Made by a program: the position numbers and the translations under genes
The notes under the pieces: model-generated
The model's database searches: none
Seen by the model: only the letters and a program-made list of their open reading frames with translations
What the model was told of the DNA's origin: nothing
NCBI RefSeq assembly: GCF_002847825.1
Contig: NZ_PKIZ01000011.1
Location: 36,189 to 100,188, forward strand
Length of the DNA: 64,000 nt
Origin: Kytococcus schroeteri
Lineage (GTDB): Bacteria > Actinomycetota > Actinomycetes > Actinomycetales > Dermatophilaceae
Reading direction: 5' to 3'
Part shown: positions 1 to 8,443 of the stretch, piece after piece
How positions within the stretch are numbered: position 1 is the stretch's first letter
Layout: each line of letters starts with the position of its first letter

Positions 1-903
1 CAGCAGCTCGGTGGCGTCGGCGTCCACCCAGGTGGTGGCGTCGGGGATCTCCGAGCGGCTGGCCGTGAGGCGCTCACTCATCATGCGCATGAGGCCGGTG
101 AGCGGGGTGCGCTCGTCGGACAGGCGCGGGGCGTCGTCGACCGGGGCAGCCTCGCGGCCGGGTGCGGTCGGCGCGGTGGGCGACGAGGTGGCCGGCTGGG
201 GCGCGGTGGCCTGCGCGGCGGCCGCGGCGCCCGGGGCGGCAGCGGCCTCCACGTCGGCGCGACGGATCACGCCATCGGGGGCCGAGGGGGTGATGCCCGT
301 CAGGTCGAGGCCCTTCTCCGCGGCCAGGCGGCGCACCAGCGGGGAGATGACCTTGGGCGCCCCCAGGGTGGGCTGCGCGGGTGCGGACTGCGTCGTCGAC
401 GGCTCGGACGGCTGCTCGGTGGCAGGCCGTGCCGCCGGTTGCGAGGCAGCCCCGCGGGCGACGCGACGGCGCCGCGCGCCGCCCCCGTGGCCGGTGCCGA
501 AGCCGATGAGCACGGCGCCGGACCCCTCGTCGGTGGTCTCGCCGCCCTCGGTGGGCACGGTGGACCCGGCGCGCTCCTCGGTGCGGTACTGGTCGTGGCC
601 CGCGCGGGGGTCGCCGCCGGCATCGGAGGTGGCCCCGGTGGAGGCCCCGCCCGAGGCGCCGGTGGCCCCGCCCACGGAGATGAGCGGGCGGCCCACCTCC
701 ATGACCTGGCCGACCTCGCCGTGCAGCGCCGAGACGGTGCCCGCGAACGGGATCGGCACCTCCACGGTGGCCTTGGCGGTCTCCACGGTCACCACGTTCT
801 GGTCGATGGTGACCTCGTCGCCCACGGCCACGAGCCACTCCACGACCTCGGCCTCGGTGAGTCCCTCGCCGAGGTCCGGCAGCATGAACACCTGCTCGCT
901 CAT
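1..903 (-). CDS. 2-oxoacid dehydrogenase E2 (dihydrolipoyl acyltransferase), partial
   Basis: The gene starts at 903 and runs off the left edge, so the C-terminal catalytic core is missing. Residues 1-76 form a lipoyl domain with the lipoylation lysine at about 44 in ETAKATVEVP. A long Ala/Pro/Gly-rich linker follows, then an E3-binding domain around residues 185-222 (KVISPLVRRLAAEKGLDL), then the first residues of the acyltransferase domain. It transfers the acyl group from E1-bound lipoate to CoA in a cytoplasmic multienzyme complex. Its ATG overlaps the stop of the E1 beta gene by 4 bp (ATGA), so translation is coupled. Sequence alone does not decide between pyruvate and branched-chain oxoacid complexes. 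Confidence 0.93.
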   Translation of the reverse strand, partial: MSEQVFMLPDLGEGLTEAEVVEWLVAVGDEVTIDQNVVTVETAKATVEVPIPFAGTVSALHGEVGQVMEVGRPLISVGGATGASGGASTGATSDAGGDPRAGHDQYRTEERAGSTVPTEGGETTDEGSGAVLIGFGTGHGGGARRRRVARGAASQPAARPATEQPSEPSTTQSAPAQPTLGAPKVISPLVRRLAAEKGLDLTGITPSAPDGVIRRADVEAAAAPGAAAAAQATAPQPATSSPTAPTAPGREAAPVDDAPRLSDERTPLTGLMRMMSERLTASRSEIPDATTWVDADATELL

Positions 904-1928
904 CGGGCACCTCCCTGTGCGTCGGCGGACGCCCCCGCGTGGGTGAGGTCCGGCTGGTCGTCCCACTGCAGGCGCTCGATGGCGTCGAGCACGCGGTCCA
1001 CGTTCGGCAGCTGGGTGTGCTCGAGCTTCGGTGCGGGGTAGGGGATGTCGAAGCCGGTGACGCGCAGCACCGGAGCGGCCAGCGAGTGGAAGCAGCGCTC
1101 CTGCACGCGGGCGGCCACCTCGGCGGCCACGCCGCCGAAGCCCTGGGCCTCGGACACCACGACGCACCGGCCCGTCCTGCGCACGGAGCGCGCCACGCCC
1201 TCGTCGTCGAACGGGACGATGGTGCGCAGGTCCACCACCTCGCAGTCGTAGCCCAGCTCGGCGGCGGCCTCGGCGGCCTGCAGGCAGGTCCGCAGCTGCG
1301 GGCCGTAGGTCACCAGCGTCACGTCGGAGCCCTCGCGGCGCACCACGGAGGTGCCGAAGGGCTCGCGCTCCACAGGCAGCTCGACCTCCTCCTTGGTCCA
1401 GTAGCCCACCTTGGGCTCCATGAAGACCACCGGGTCGTCGCTGGAGATCGCCTCGCGCAGCAGGGAGTAGGCGTCCGCGGGGGTGGCCGGCGTGACCACC
1501 TTGAGGCCCGGGGTGTGCGCGTAGTAGCCCTCGGAGGAGTCGCAGTGGTGCTCCACACCGCCGATGCCGCCGGCGTAGGGCACGCGGATCACCATCGGCA
1601 GCTGCACCGAGCCGCGGGTGCGGTTGCGCATCTTGGCCACGTGGCTCACCACCTGCTCGAAGGCGGGGTAGCCGAACGCGTCGAACTGCATCTCGACCAC
1701 GGGGCGGAAGCCCTCAATGGCCAGGCCGACGGCGAAGCCCATGATGCCGGCCTCGGCCAGCGGGGTGTCGAAGCAGCGCTCCTCGCCGAAGTCGCGGGTG
1801 AGGCCGTCGGTGATGCGGAAGACGCCGCCCAGGGTGCCGACGTCCTCGCCGAACACGAGCACCTTCTCGTCGGCGGTCATCGCGTCGCGCAGGGCCTGGT
1901 TGAGGGCCTGAGCCATGGTCACGGTCAT
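900..1928 (-). CDS. pdhB: 2-oxoacid dehydrogenase E1 component, beta subunit
   Basis: The 342-residue protein begins MTVTMAQALNQALRDAM and contains LVFGEDVGTLGGVFR, the normal N-terminal signature of E1 beta subunits. It has the family's usual length of about 330-340 residues. With the alpha subunit it forms the thiamine-diphosphate-dependent decarboxylase of a pyruvate or branched-chain oxoacid dehydrogenase complex. The start at 1928 overlaps the stop of the alpha-subunit gene by 4 bp, and its own stop overlaps the E2 start the same way, giving a tight E1a-E1b-E2 operon. The symbol is by analogy; a bkd-type complex is equally possible. Confidence 0.93.
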   Translation of the reverse strand: MTVTMAQALNQALRDAMTADEKVLVFGEDVGTLGGVFRITDGLTRDFGEERCFDTPLAEAGIMGFAVGLAIEGFRPVVEMQFDAFGYPAFEQVVSHVAKMRNRTRGSVQLPMVIRVPYAGGIGGVEHHCDSSEGYYAHTPGLKVVTPATPADAYSLLREAISSDDPVVFMEPKVGYWTKEEVELPVEREPFGTSVVRREGSDVTLVTYGPQLRTCLQAAEAAAELGYDCEVVDLRTIVPFDDEGVARSVRRTGRCVVVSEAQGFGGVAAEVAARVQERCFHSLAAPVLRVTGFDIPYPAPKLEHTQLPNVDRVLDAIERLQWDDQPDLTHAGASADAQGGAR

Positions 1929-3052
1929 CGGGTGGCCTCCTGGGCGGTGTGGTCCTGGTCGGCGCGGGCGGCGGCCAGCTCGGCCTCCACGACGGCCCGC
2001 TGCTCCAGCAGCTGCGGGGTGGGCTCGGCGAAGACGTGCTCGAACAGCTCCAGCGGGTCGTGCTGGACGTCGGCGTTCATGCGCTCGCGCAGGCGGGCGG
2101 ACTGCTCCTCGCCCTCGGCGTGGATCGCCTCGACGGCGGCCTCGTCGAGCAGGCCCTGGGACAGCAGGTAGCGCTCCAGACGCACGATCGGGTCCTTGGC
2201 CACCCAGCCCTCCACCTCGGAGTCCTCGCGGTAGCGGGTGGCGTCGTCGGCGTTGGTGTGGGCGTCCATGCGGTAGGTGTGCAGCTCCAGCAGGGTGGGA
2301 CCGCCGCCGCTGCGGGCGCGCTCCAGGGCGGCGTCCATGACCGCGGCCACGGCGGCGGCGTCGTTGCCGTCCACCTGCTCGGACGGGATGCCGTAGCCGA
2401 TGCCCTTGTACGCCAGCGAGGGTGCCTTGGTCTGCTTGGAGAGCGGCACGGAGATGGCGTACGTGTTGTTCTGCACCACGAAGACCACCGGGGCGTTGAA
2501 CACGGCGGCGAAGTTGAGGCCCTCGTGGAAGTCGCCCTCGGAGGTGGCGCCGTCGCCGATGAAGGCGAGCACCGCGGCATCGGAGCCCTTGCGGGCCAGG
2601 GCCGAGCCGGTGCCGGCGGCGTGCACCAGCTGGGTGGCCAGCGGCGTGCACTGCGGGGCGGTGCGGGTGGCGGCCACGTCGTAGCCGGCGTGCCAGTCGC
2701 CCTTGAGGAGCGTGAGCACCTCCACCGGGTCGATGCCGCGGGTCACCAGCGCCATCGAGTCGCGGTAGGTGGGGAAGAACCAGTCGTCCTCGCGCAGCGC
2801 CTGGGCGCAGGCCACCTGGCAGGCGTCCTGGCCGTGGCTGGAGGGGTACACCGCCAGGCGGCCCTGCTTGGTGAGGGCCGTGGCCTGCTTGTCGAAGCGA
2901 CGGCCCAGCACCATGCCCCGGTGCAGGGCGAGCAGGCGGTCGGCCTCGGGGAGGCGGTAGCCGCGGGGGTGGGTCTGGGCGGTCAGCTCGCCGCCGGGGG
3001 CGATGAACTGGACCGGTTCGCTGCTGGGCAGCAGGTCCTGCGGGGTGGGCAT
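1925..3052 (-). CDS. pdhA: 2-oxoacid dehydrogenase E1 component, alpha subunit
   Basis: The 375-residue protein matches the E1 alpha family throughout. The thiamine-diphosphate motif GDGATSEGDFHEGLNFAA is in the middle and ends in VVQNN. Downstream, YRMDAHTNADDATRYR resembles the phosphorylation-loop region of E1 alpha subunits. It is the first gene of a minus-strand operon with E1 beta and E2, joined by an ATGA overlap. It uses thiamine diphosphate, and a TPP-controlled thiamine importer lies 4 kb away, although no direct link can be shown. The ATG at 3052 was chosen because it gives the normal N-terminus. Confidence 0.93.
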   Translation of the reverse strand: MPTPQDLLPSSEPVQFIAPGGELTAQTHPRGYRLPEADRLLALHRGMVLGRRFDKQATALTKQGRLAVYPSSHGQDACQVACAQALREDDWFFPTYRDSMALVTRGIDPVEVLTLLKGDWHAGYDVAATRTAPQCTPLATQLVHAAGTGSALARKGSDAAVLAFIGDGATSEGDFHEGLNFAAVFNAPVVFVVQNNTYAISVPLSKQTKAPSLAYKGIGYGIPSEQVDGNDAAAVAAVMDAALERARSGGGPTLLELHTYRMDAHTNADDATRYREDSEVEGWVAKDPIVRLERYLLSQGLLDEAAVEAIHAEGEEQSARLRERMNADVQHDPLELFEHVFAEPTPQLLEQRAVVEAELAAARADQDHTAQEATR

Positions 3053-3154
3053 GGGTCCTCCCGGGTGGTGTGACGTGGGCCACCACGCAGTATGGCTCAG
3101 GTCGCGTGCAGGGTGTGGTGGGGCGGGGCCGGGCGTCGCCGGGCGGATGGTGTG

Positions 3155-3195
3155 TCGAACAGATGTTGCATTGAATCGTAAGTGTGTTGTATGGT
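3155..3195 (+). promoter_or_regulatory. Promoter with candidate LexA/SOS box upstream of DUF222-HNH gene
   Basis: TCGAACAGATGTTGCA at 3155-3170 matches 10 of 12 defined positions of the actinobacterial SOS box TCGAAC-N4-GTTCGA. It overlaps a -35-like TTGCAT (3166-3171), followed after 18 bp by a -10-like TATGGT (3190-3195). LexA bound here would block the promoter. In mycobacteria several DUF222-containing 13E12 repeat genes are known LexA targets, which fits. Confidence 0.5.
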
Positions 3196-3255
3196 GGGGG
3201 TGTCGATCGGAGGTGGGGGCGCCGTGGTGCGTTCCCGACGCGAGGGGGCACGGGG

Positions 3256-4677
3256 GTGATCGGTGTGAAGCGGCAGGACGGCGGGGTCGGTGGTGCGTGG
3301 ACGGATCCCGGGGGACCAGCGGCCGGGAGGGCGGACGACGCGGCGTGCCTGTTCGCGCGGGCTGAGGGGGTCATCGCAGGGCTGCAGACCGTGCGGCCGG
3401 AGCTGTGGCGGGTGGCGTCCGACGACCTGGCGCCCCTGGTGGGGATGCTGAGCGATCTCGTGCGGGCGGCCGAGGCGGCGATGACGGGACTGACGGCCGA
3501 GGCGTACACCCGGGGCGTGGTCGACGAGTCCCGGGCAGCAGGCACCACGGCCTGGGTGCGTCAGCAGGCGGGCATCGTGGACGCGGGCCGGGCCCACGCC
3601 ATCGCCACCGTGGGCGAGGCCACCACGGAGCCGGGGACAGGTCCGCTGGCCGATGCGGTCTGGGGTGGCGGGGTCTCGGTCGGTGCTGCGCACGTGATGC
3701 TGCGGGAGGCCGAGAAGGTGCGGCCCGTGCTGCCCGGGGCAGACCGGGCGGAGGTGCTGGGCCACTACCTCACGCACGCGGAGAACCTGGCCGCCATGGG
3801 GCACACAGCGGGTGACCGTGCGCTGCGGCAGCTGTCGCGCGAGATCATCGCCCGCTTCGGCCAGCACGCCCTCGACGAGCAGGACGACCACGCCAAGGAG
3901 TGCTCGGTGCTCACCGAGCGGACGCTGTCCACCGGGCTGGTGCGCTTCACGTGGGAGCTCAACCAGCCCGACGCCGCGCGGGTGCGTGCGGCGGTGGACG
4001 GGCTGGCAGCTCCACGGCCCGGGCGGGACGTGGACGGGGAGGTCGTGCGGGACCCTCGGTCCCCGGCTCGTCGCCGCGCGGACGCCCTGCTGGAGCTGGT
4101 GGAGCGTGCGCAGGCGGCTGACCGAGACGGCACGGCCGGGGGCTGTGGCCTGTCGGGCTCCACCACGCTCGTGGTGACCCTGGACCACCAGGCGCTCGTC
4201 TCCGAGCTGGCGCGGCGGCCTCGTGGCCCCCGCGGGGTGGGATGGGGGCGGGGACTGGCCGACACGGTGGAGGACGCCGGACCGGCAGGTTTTGCCACCA
4301 CGGTCAACGGAGAGGTCATGACCCCGGCGCAGGTGAGGCAGGCTGCCTGTGACGCGCAGGTGGTCCCGGTGGTCCTCGGCAAGGACTCGGTGCCGCTGGA
4401 CGTGGGGGAGGCGGAGCGGTTCGCGACCGGTTCCCAACGGATGGCCCTGGCGCGCCGCGACGGTGGCTGCTCCTTCGAGGGGTGTGGACGTCCACCGGGC
4501 TGGTGCCACGCGCACCACATCACCCACTGGATCGACGGCGGGCCGACGGACCTGGACAACCTGGTGCTGCTCTGTTCGCGGCACCACACCGTGGTGCACC
4601 GGGACGGCCTGACGGCCACTCGCACCGGGAACCGGTGGGTGTGGCACCCGCCCGGTGAGTCCACCGAGCCTGGATGA
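3256..4677 (+). CDS. DUF222 domain HNH endonuclease family protein (13E12-type)
   Basis: The protein has about 473 residues. The central part is a DUF222 domain typical of actinobacterial 13E12 repeat proteins. The C-terminus is an HNH nuclease domain with GGCSFEGCGRPPGWCHAHHI, then DNLVLLCSRHH, containing paired cysteines and the HH of the metal site. An ATG at 3184 is in frame but lies inside the predicted promoter, so the GTG at 3256 was chosen; GTG 3265 is also possible. Related genes are multicopy in actinobacteria and poorly characterised, with suspected roles in mobility or DNA-damage responses. The candidate SOS box upstream supports a damage-regulated role. Confidence 0.85.
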   Translation: MIGVKRQDGGVGGAWTDPGGPAAGRADDAACLFARAEGVIAGLQTVRPELWRVASDDLAPLVGMLSDLVRAAEAAMTGLTAEAYTRGVVDESRAAGTTAWVRQQAGIVDAGRAHAIATVGEATTEPGTGPLADAVWGGGVSVGAAHVMLREAEKVRPVLPGADRAEVLGHYLTHAENLAAMGHTAGDRALRQLSREIIARFGQHALDEQDDHAKECSVLTERTLSTGLVRFTWELNQPDAARVRAAVDGLAAPRPGRDVDGEVVRDPRSPARRRADALLELVERAQAADRDGTAGGCGLSGSTTLVVTLDHQALVSELARRPRGPRGVGWGRGLADTVEDAGPAGFATTVNGEVMTPAQVRQAACDAQVVPVVLGKDSVPLDVGEAERFATGSQRMALARRDGGCSFEGCGRPPGWCHAHHITHWIDGGPTDLDNLVLLCSRHHTVVHRDGLTATRTGNRWVWHPPGESTEPG

Positions 4678-4697
4678 GGCCCTCGTAGGGTGGCGCC

Positions 4698-5579
4698 ATG
4701 CGTCGAACCGCCCTGCTGGCCCTGCCCGTCACCGCCGCCGTGGGGATGGCCGGTGCCGCGGTGGGGGCCCTGTGGGGTGCGCGGCAGATCAGCGGGCCGC
4801 AGCGCCCGCCCGTGCCCTACGGGTTCACGCCCTACGAGGTGCGGGTGCCCGACGACGCGGTGGAGGACGTGGAACTTCACGCGGCCGACGGCACGCGCCT
4901 GGCGGGCTGGTGGCTGCAGGGGGAGTCCGGCCGGGTGGCGGTGGTGTGCCACGGCCACCGCGGTTCCAAGGCGGACATGCTCGGCATCGGGCCGGGGCTG
5001 TGGCGCGAGGGGTGGTCGGTCCTGCTCCTCGACTTCCGCGGCAACGGGGACTCCGCCGACGGCCCGCAGTCCCTGGCGCACTACGAGCAGCTCGACCTCG
5101 AGGCCGCCCTCGACTGGGTGGCCGCCCGGCGCCCGGGTGCCGGCATCGACCTCGTCGGGTTCTCGATGGGTGCCGCCGTCGTCCTGCAGGTGGCCGCCCG
5201 GGACCAGCGGGTGGCACGGGTGGTTGCGGACTCGTCCTTCGCCGACATGCGCGACGTGGTGGCGACGGCGGCTCGCGGCATGCGGCTGCCCCCGGTGCCG
5301 CTGGTGCACCTGGTGGACCGCGTCACGCGATGGCGCTACGGGTACCGGTTCAGCGAGGTGGAGCCGGTGGAAGTGGTGGCCGACATCGCACCGCGCCCGC
5401 TGCTGCTCGTGCACGGCACCGAGGACTCCGTGATCCCCGTGGCCCACGCCCACCGGCTGGCGGCTGCGGCCGGCCAGGGGGCCGAGCTGCGCATCGTGGA
5501 CGGGGTGGACCACTGCGGGGCCTACTTCGCCGACCGGCCCGGCTACATCCGGGCCGTGGCGGACTTCCTTCGCGGCTGA
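4698..5579 (+). CDS. Alpha/beta hydrolase, membrane-anchored
   Basis: The protein has 293 residues. An N-terminal hydrophobic segment (about residues 5-28) has no lipobox and probably acts as a signal anchor. The hydrolase fold follows with oxyanion region CHGHRGS, nucleophile elbow GFSMG (Ser156), acid Asp243 in HGTEDSVIP and His272 in VDHCG, so the catalytic triad is complete. It resembles the BAAT/DLH-like hydrolases called alpha/beta fold hydrolase YfhR/YqkD. The substrate is unknown. A -10-like TAGGGT ends 6 nt before the ATG, suggesting a leaderless transcript. Confidence 0.85.
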   Translation: MRRTALLALPVTAAVGMAGAAVGALWGARQISGPQRPPVPYGFTPYEVRVPDDAVEDVELHAADGTRLAGWWLQGESGRVAVVCHGHRGSKADMLGIGPGLWREGWSVLLLDFRGNGDSADGPQSLAHYEQLDLEAALDWVAARRPGAGIDLVGFSMGAAVVLQVAARDQRVARVVADSSFADMRDVVATAARGMRLPPVPLVHLVDRVTRWRYGYRFSEVEPVEVVADIAPRPLLLVHGTEDSVIPVAHAHRLAAAAGQGAELRIVDGVDHCGAYFADRPGYIRAVADFLRG

Positions 5580-5718
5580 GGCGAGGTCGGTCCCCGACCA
5601 CCGGCCACCGTGGCGCACCTGCTGTGCGGCCCATGGTCACGTTCCGACAGTGTCGGGCGGAGAGATGAGTGTCCTACGGTCAGGAGTGCCCGACCGCTGG
5701 CCATTCCCGGAAGATCAC

Positions 5719-6495
5719 ATGCCCACTCATCCCGCCGGTCGTCCCGATCCCGTCTCGGATCCCCGCACCCCCTCCCCAGGCCGTGCTGCGCCCTCGCCGC
5801 GGCTCATGGTCCCTCTCGTGGGTGCTGGTCTGGGAATGGCTGTCTACCTCGGTCTGCGCCCCTACGGTGACCACTCACAGGACCCTGCCGTGGCCTTGGC
5901 CGCCTTCGCCCAGCCACTCTGGGTGGTGGCCCACCTGGCAGGCATGGCGGCACTCGCCTCGGTGGGTTGGGTGGCGGTGCGCTGCTCCGAGCTGGTTCCC
6001 GGAAAGGCCTCCCGCATCGCGCGCTGGTGCGGTTGGTGCGGTCTGGTGGATGCCGGTCTGGTGATGCCCTACTACGGGGTCGAGGCGCTGGCCCTGCACG
6101 AGCTGGGTCGTGCCGTGTCAGCAGAGGATCTCGCCCCGGATCAGGCCATGGCACTGGTCGAGGCGGTCCGCGGCAACTTCGTGGGCGTGTCCCTGTTCGC
6201 TGCCGGTCTGCTGATGCTCGCTGCGGCCGGGCTGCTGGCGGCCCTGGCGTGGCAGCGGGCAGCCCACGGGGGCCTGCGGTGGGCGGGCTGGCCACTGGGC
6301 GGTCTGGTGGCGCTCGTGCTGCCGCAGTACTACCTGCCGCCGGCAGGACGGGTGACCTTCGGTGTCGCCTTCGCCGTGGCCGCCCTCGCATGGGCGGGCG
6401 CCGCATGGGCCCAGAGCCCCCGGCACGGTCTCCGGCGCGCCCCCGGGGGCGACCTCGGGGGCGACCCCGGGGGCGACCTCCGACGCGACCTCTGA
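5719..6495 (+). CDS. Hypothetical polytopic membrane protein
   Basis: The protein has 258 residues and about six hydrophobic segments after a Pro-rich cytoplasmic N-terminus. No catalytic motif is recognised. The ATG at 5719 has a GGAAG Shine-Dalgarno 5 nt upstream; an in-frame ATG at 5674 lacks good spacing. The C-terminal tail is encoded by imperfect tandem copies of GGGGGCGACC(T/C)C, giving a Gly-Asp-rich repeat that may vary in copy number. The gene converges on a DUF4235 gene, with a strong hairpin between them. The function is unknown. Confidence 0.6.
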   Translation: MPTHPAGRPDPVSDPRTPSPGRAAPSPRLMVPLVGAGLGMAVYLGLRPYGDHSQDPAVALAAFAQPLWVVAHLAGMAALASVGWVAVRCSELVPGKASRIARWCGWCGLVDAGLVMPYYGVEALALHELGRAVSAEDLAPDQAMALVEAVRGNFVGVSLFAAGLLMLAAAGLLAALAWQRAAHGGLRWAGWPLGGLVALVLPQYYLPPAGRVTFGVAFAVAALAWAGAAWAQSPRHGLRRAPGGDLGGDPGGDLRRDL

Positions 6496-6558
6496 CCTGC
6501 GGGGCAGCCCCTCACACCACCTGACCTGCACCCGTCGGCCCGGCCCGGAACAGCGCTC

Positions 6559-6594
6559 GGCGCCCCGCCCACCGCATCGGGTGGACGGGGCGCC
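6559..6594. terminator. Bidirectional hairpin terminator
   Basis: A 15-bp stem (6559-6573 with 6580-6594, one mismatch that becomes a G-U pair in the minus transcript) encloses a 6-nt loop. It sits between two converging genes. The arm GGCGCCCCGCCCACC recurs in the hairpin at 43325-43367. Confidence 0.75.
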
Positions 6595-6619
6595 GGGGCG
6601 CTGGGCCGAGCCTTGTGAC

Positions 6620-6985
6620 TCAGGCCTTGGCGGCGGCCTTCTTGGCGTCCTTGCGGTTGCCCTCGGAGGCCAGCTTGGCCTGGGCCTTGGCGCGGGACTG
6701 CTCCTCGGTGAGACCCAGGCGCTTGGTGAGCTCCGGCGGCAGCATGCCGTTGTTCTTCATGTAGAAGTGCGAGGCCTGACGGTTGGCCAGCATCTTGGCC
6801 ACACCCACCGCGGCGCCGGAGAGCAGCGCGAAGGCGGCGGCCTCCTTGATGCCCACCTCCGGGTCGTCCGGGTTCTGGGCCGAGCGGCCGGTGGTGATCT
6901 TCCAGGTGCCGTCGGCCACCTTGGAGGCCACGACGCTGGCCACGATCGGCAGCGCGGTCGCGAGGGCCTTGTACGCGAGGTTCAT
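6620..6985 (-). CDS. DUF4235 domain membrane protein
   Basis: The protein has 121 residues. It begins MNLAYKALATALPIVASVVA with a membrane segment, then GTWKITTGRSAQNPDDPEVG, then a second hydrophobic segment, as in the actinobacterial DUF4235 family. The C-terminus is rich in Lys/Ala (KDAKKAAAKA). The ATG at 6985 has a GGAGA ribosome binding site 6 nt upstream. The family has no known function; it is a small protein with two membrane spans. It is probably monocistronic, since the neighbouring gene converges on it. Confidence 0.8.
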   Translation of the reverse strand: MNLAYKALATALPIVASVVASKVADGTWKITTGRSAQNPDDPEVGIKEAAAFALLSGAAVGVAKMLANRQASHFYMKNNGMLPPELTKRLGLTEEQSRAKAQAKLASEGNRKDAKKAAAKA

Positions 6986-7170
6986 GCAACTCTCCTTCGC
7001 CTGCTGGGCGCCGGCGCGGTGTGCGCGGCGGTCGTGCAATCGTTCCCGAGTCTGTCACGACGCACCCGCCCCCGCCCGGTGGTGCGGTGTGACCTCCGCC
7101 GGGTGGCATGGCGCGGCCGCCACCGGGTCGGCCGACCGGCGCGCGGGTCAGGGGGTATGTTCGGGGCCAC

Positions 7171-7256
7171 GACAGGGGAGCGCCCGGAGCGTTGAGAGTG
7201 CGGGAGACCGCAGACCCTTGGAACCTGGCCGGGACCGCCGGCGGAGGAAGTCGACA
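7171..7256 (+). promoter_or_regulatory. TPP riboswitch (THI element)
   Basis: Conserved TPP aptamer blocks appear in order: GGGGAGCGCC, GTTGAGAGTGCGGG, GACCCTTGGAACCTG, then a closing GCCGGCGGAGGAAG. The element ends about 11 nt before the start of a thiamine-binding lipoprotein gene. The GGAGGAAG and AGGAG sequences at its 3' end suggest that TPP binding controls ribosome access. Only the importer operon lies downstream, so high TPP should reduce thiamine uptake. Confidence 0.92.
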
Positions 7257-7267
7257 CAGGAGCGCAC

Positions 7268-8443
7268 ATGCCCACCACCGCACAGCCCACTCGCCCCTCC
7301 CCGCACCGCAGCACCACGGCCGTCCGGGCCCCCCGTCGCGCGGTCACGACGGGTCTGGCCGCCGTCACCGCCCTCGGCCTGCTGGCGGGGTGCTCCCTGG
7401 GCGGCCAGGGTGAGGGGTCCGACCAGGAGTCCTCGTCGCCCTCGCAGGGTTCCGGCGACGGCGCCTCCGACGGTGACCTGGAGGGCCGCACCGTCACTCT
7501 CGTGACCCACGACTCGTTCAACCCGCCGAAGGGTGCGCTCAAGGAGTTCACCAAGGACACCGGCATCACGGTCAAGGTGCTGAAGTCCGGCGATGCCGGG
7601 GCGCTCACCAACAAGCTGGTGCTCACCAAGGAGAAGCCGCTGGGCGACGTGGTCTTCGGCATCGACAACACGTTCGGCGGCCGGGCCCTGGCCGAGGGCG
7701 TGGTGGCCGAGCACGGTGTGTCGCTGCCCCAGGGGGTCGACCGGCACACCATCGAGACCGACGGGGGCGCCCGCCTGGCCCCGGTGGACTACGGCGACGT
7801 CTGCGTCAACGTGGACGACACGTGGTTCGAGAAGAAGGGCGTCAACCCGCCCCAGGGTCTCGACGACCTCACCAAGCCCGAGTACAAGGGCCTGTTCGTC
7901 ACCCCCGGTGCCGCCACGTCGAGCCCCGGTCTGGCCTTCCTGCTGGCCACCATCGGTGCCAAGGGCGACGACGGCTGGGAGCAGTACTGGAAGGACCTCG
8001 TGGCCAACGACGCCAAGATCACCGCCGGCTGGGAGGACGCGTACACCGTCGACTTCACCGCCGGCGGCGGCAAGGGGGACCGGCCCATCGTGCTCAGCTA
8101 CGCCTCCAGCCCGCCCTTCACCGTGCCCGAGGGGGGCAAGGAGCCCACCACCTCGGCCCTGCTGGACACCTGCTTCCGCCAGGTGGAGTACGCCGGCGTG
8201 CTCGAGGGCGCCGAGGAGCCCGAGGCGGGCGCGAAACTGGTGGAGTACCTGCTGGGCAAGGACTTCCAGGCCGGGCTGCCGGAGTCGATGTACGTCTACC
8301 CGGTGCGCTCGGACGTGGAGCTCCCGGCCGAGTGGGAGAAGTGGGCCCCGTCCGCCAAGGAGCCCATCGAGGTGGACGCCGCCCGCATCCAGGAGCACCG
8401 CGAGGAGTGGCTGACGCGCTGGAGCGAGGCCACCGGCCAGTGA
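7268..8443 (+). CDS. thiB: Thiamine ABC transporter substrate-binding lipoprotein
   Basis: The protein has 391 residues. A signal peptide with lipobox LLAGC (cysteine near residue 42) is followed by a Ser/Gly-rich spacer. The periplasmic-binding fold then starts VTLVTHDSFNPPKGALKEFT and continues with DVVFGIDNTF and APVDYGDVCVNVDD, which matches the ThiB/TbpA family. It should capture thiamine outside the membrane and pass it to the permease. It is the first gene of a three-gene operon below a TPP riboswitch, which strongly supports thiamine or a thiamine phosphate as ligand. Its stop overlaps the permease start (GTGA). Confidence 0.93.
   Translation: MPTTAQPTRPSPHRSTTAVRAPRRAVTTGLAAVTALGLLAGCSLGGQGEGSDQESSSPSQGSGDGASDGDLEGRTVTLVTHDSFNPPKGALKEFTKDTGITVKVLKSGDAGALTNKLVLTKEKPLGDVVFGIDNTFGGRALAEGVVAEHGVSLPQGVDRHTIETDGGARLAPVDYGDVCVNVDDTWFEKKGVNPPQGLDDLTKPEYKGLFVTPGAATSSPGLAFLLATIGAKGDDGWEQYWKDLVANDAKITAGWEDAYTVDFTAGGGKGDRPIVLSYASSPPFTVPEGGKEPTTSALLDTCFRQVEYAGVLEGAEEPEAGAKLVEYLLGKDFQAGLPESMYVYPVRSDVELPAEWEKWAPSAKEPIEVDAARIQEHREEWLTRWSEATGQ

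Noticed and set aside
3184..3255. N-terminal extension of the DUF222 protein from ATG 3184
   Set aside because: The ATG lies inside the predicted -35/-10 interval and no ribosome site precedes it; GTG 3256 is more likely.
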